A DNA stretch of 16,654 nt, taken from the NCBI RefSeq assembly GCF_000720325.1, contig NZ_JOJM01000118.1:1-16654 (forward strand), given 5' to 3'. Below are positions 16,417-16,654 of this stretch, one piece after another. The translations under genes and the position numbers were made by a program. Position 1 is the stretch's first letter. Each line of letters starts with the position of its first letter. The notes beneath the pieces were generated by a model. That model made no database searches. It was not told the origin of the DNA and saw only the letters and a program-made list of their open reading frames with translations. The DNA comes from Streptomyces sp. NRRL B-1347 (GTDB lineage: Bacteria; Actinomycetota; Actinomycetes; Streptomycetales; Streptomycetaceae).

Positions 16417-16564
16417 ATGGAGCGAGAGCCGTACCTCAGCGACTTATCGGACGAGCAGTGGAGGCTCATCGAGCCGATGATCACGGCATGGAAGCAGGAC
16501 CGGGTGGCCCGTTCGGCGACGGGAGATCCTGGGTCCTGTGACCTGCGGGAAGTCGTGAACGCGA
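16417..16564 (+). pseudogene. IS5-type transposase, N-terminal fragment cut at 16564
   Basis: The ATG at 16417 begins MEREPYLSDLSDEQWRLIEP and continues to LREVVNA, matching the start of IS5-family transposases ((Y/P)xSDLSDEQWxLIEPLIPxW...MREIVNAILYQNR). After GTGAACGCG-A the expected continuation (Ile-Leu-Tyr) is missing; the shared A could be the first base of the Ile codon. A stop follows at 16573-16575. All catalytic residues lie downstream of the break, so the fragment is inactive unless the intervening sequence is removed. The rest of the gene is beyond the window or lost. Confidence 0.7.
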
Positions 16565-16654
16565 GTGCGCCGTGAGGCGCTTTGTTGTATCCCCGGTTCA
16601 GCCGGGAGGGAATCGGAAGGAGGTCCCTGGGTCACCTGGCCCACCTGACGGTGA
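16565..16654 (+). mobile_element. Possible 5' end of a group II intron, truncated by window edge
   Basis: Sequence starting at 16565 is GTGCG, the bacterial group II 5' consensus (GUGYG), exactly where the IS5 frame is interrupted. Downstream bases form small stems (CCCGG...CCGGG near 16591-16606). However, GCGCC/GGCGC at 16567-16580 could fold into a local hairpin, which is unusual for an intron's first bases. No reverse-transcriptase ORF or domain V can be seen because the window ends. The alternative is an unrelated insertion or deletion junction. Confidence 0.35.

Noticed and set aside
1..16654. CRISPR arrays, tRNA or rRNA genes, phage-defence systems
   Set aside because: No regularly spaced repeats, cloverleaf or rRNA-like sequence was seen, and no defence proteins among the ORFs; the TniAB pair has no Cas or TniQ partner here.

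Overview
The window is high-GC DNA with strong G/C third-position bias, GTG starts and protein families typical of actinomycetes. Streptomyces is the best guess, from recognised protein families and codon use only; no marker gene for species is present.

Layout. (1) 118-5175, minus strand: a compact four-gene isoprenoid-precursor operon read dxs > ispG > polyprenyl (GGPP/FPP) synthase > ispH. All three junctions are 4-bp ATGA stop/start overlaps. (2) 5176-5409: a divergent control region with a palindrome of repeated GCATGC. (3) 5410-6743, plus strand: a helix-turn-helix/helical-repeat regulator broken by an apparent 1-nt loss in a C-run. (4) 6744 to about 15000: a mobile-element island. It holds a tniA-tniB transposition pair, an ISAzo13-type transposase fragment, a frameshifted basic ORF, an IS256-type C-terminal fragment, a small unknown gene, and a DDE transposase split by a 2.5-kb element encoding a large serine recombinase. 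(5) 15010-16246, plus strand: a frameshifted double zinc-ribbon ORF that runs in frame, without a stop, into a class I terpene synthase with slightly atypical metal-binding motifs. (6) 16280-16654: a hairpin terminator, then the first ~49 codons of an IS5-type transposase cut off by sequence that starts GTGCG, the consensus 5' end of a group II intron.

Working model. The operon raises MEP flux at dxs, ispG and ispH and makes a C15 or C20 prenyl diphosphate, and the terpene synthase at 15305 would cyclise it. The two halves are separated by about 8 kb of nested mobile DNA, so this looks like a terpenoid locus split by insertions. That link is inference: the synthase could also be unrelated to the operon. 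The clearest directly readable oddity is the serine-recombinase element. Its two junctions both read GAG, and they fall on the codon for the presumed catalytic glutamate of the DDE transposase, so precise excision would restore a 486-residue reading frame.
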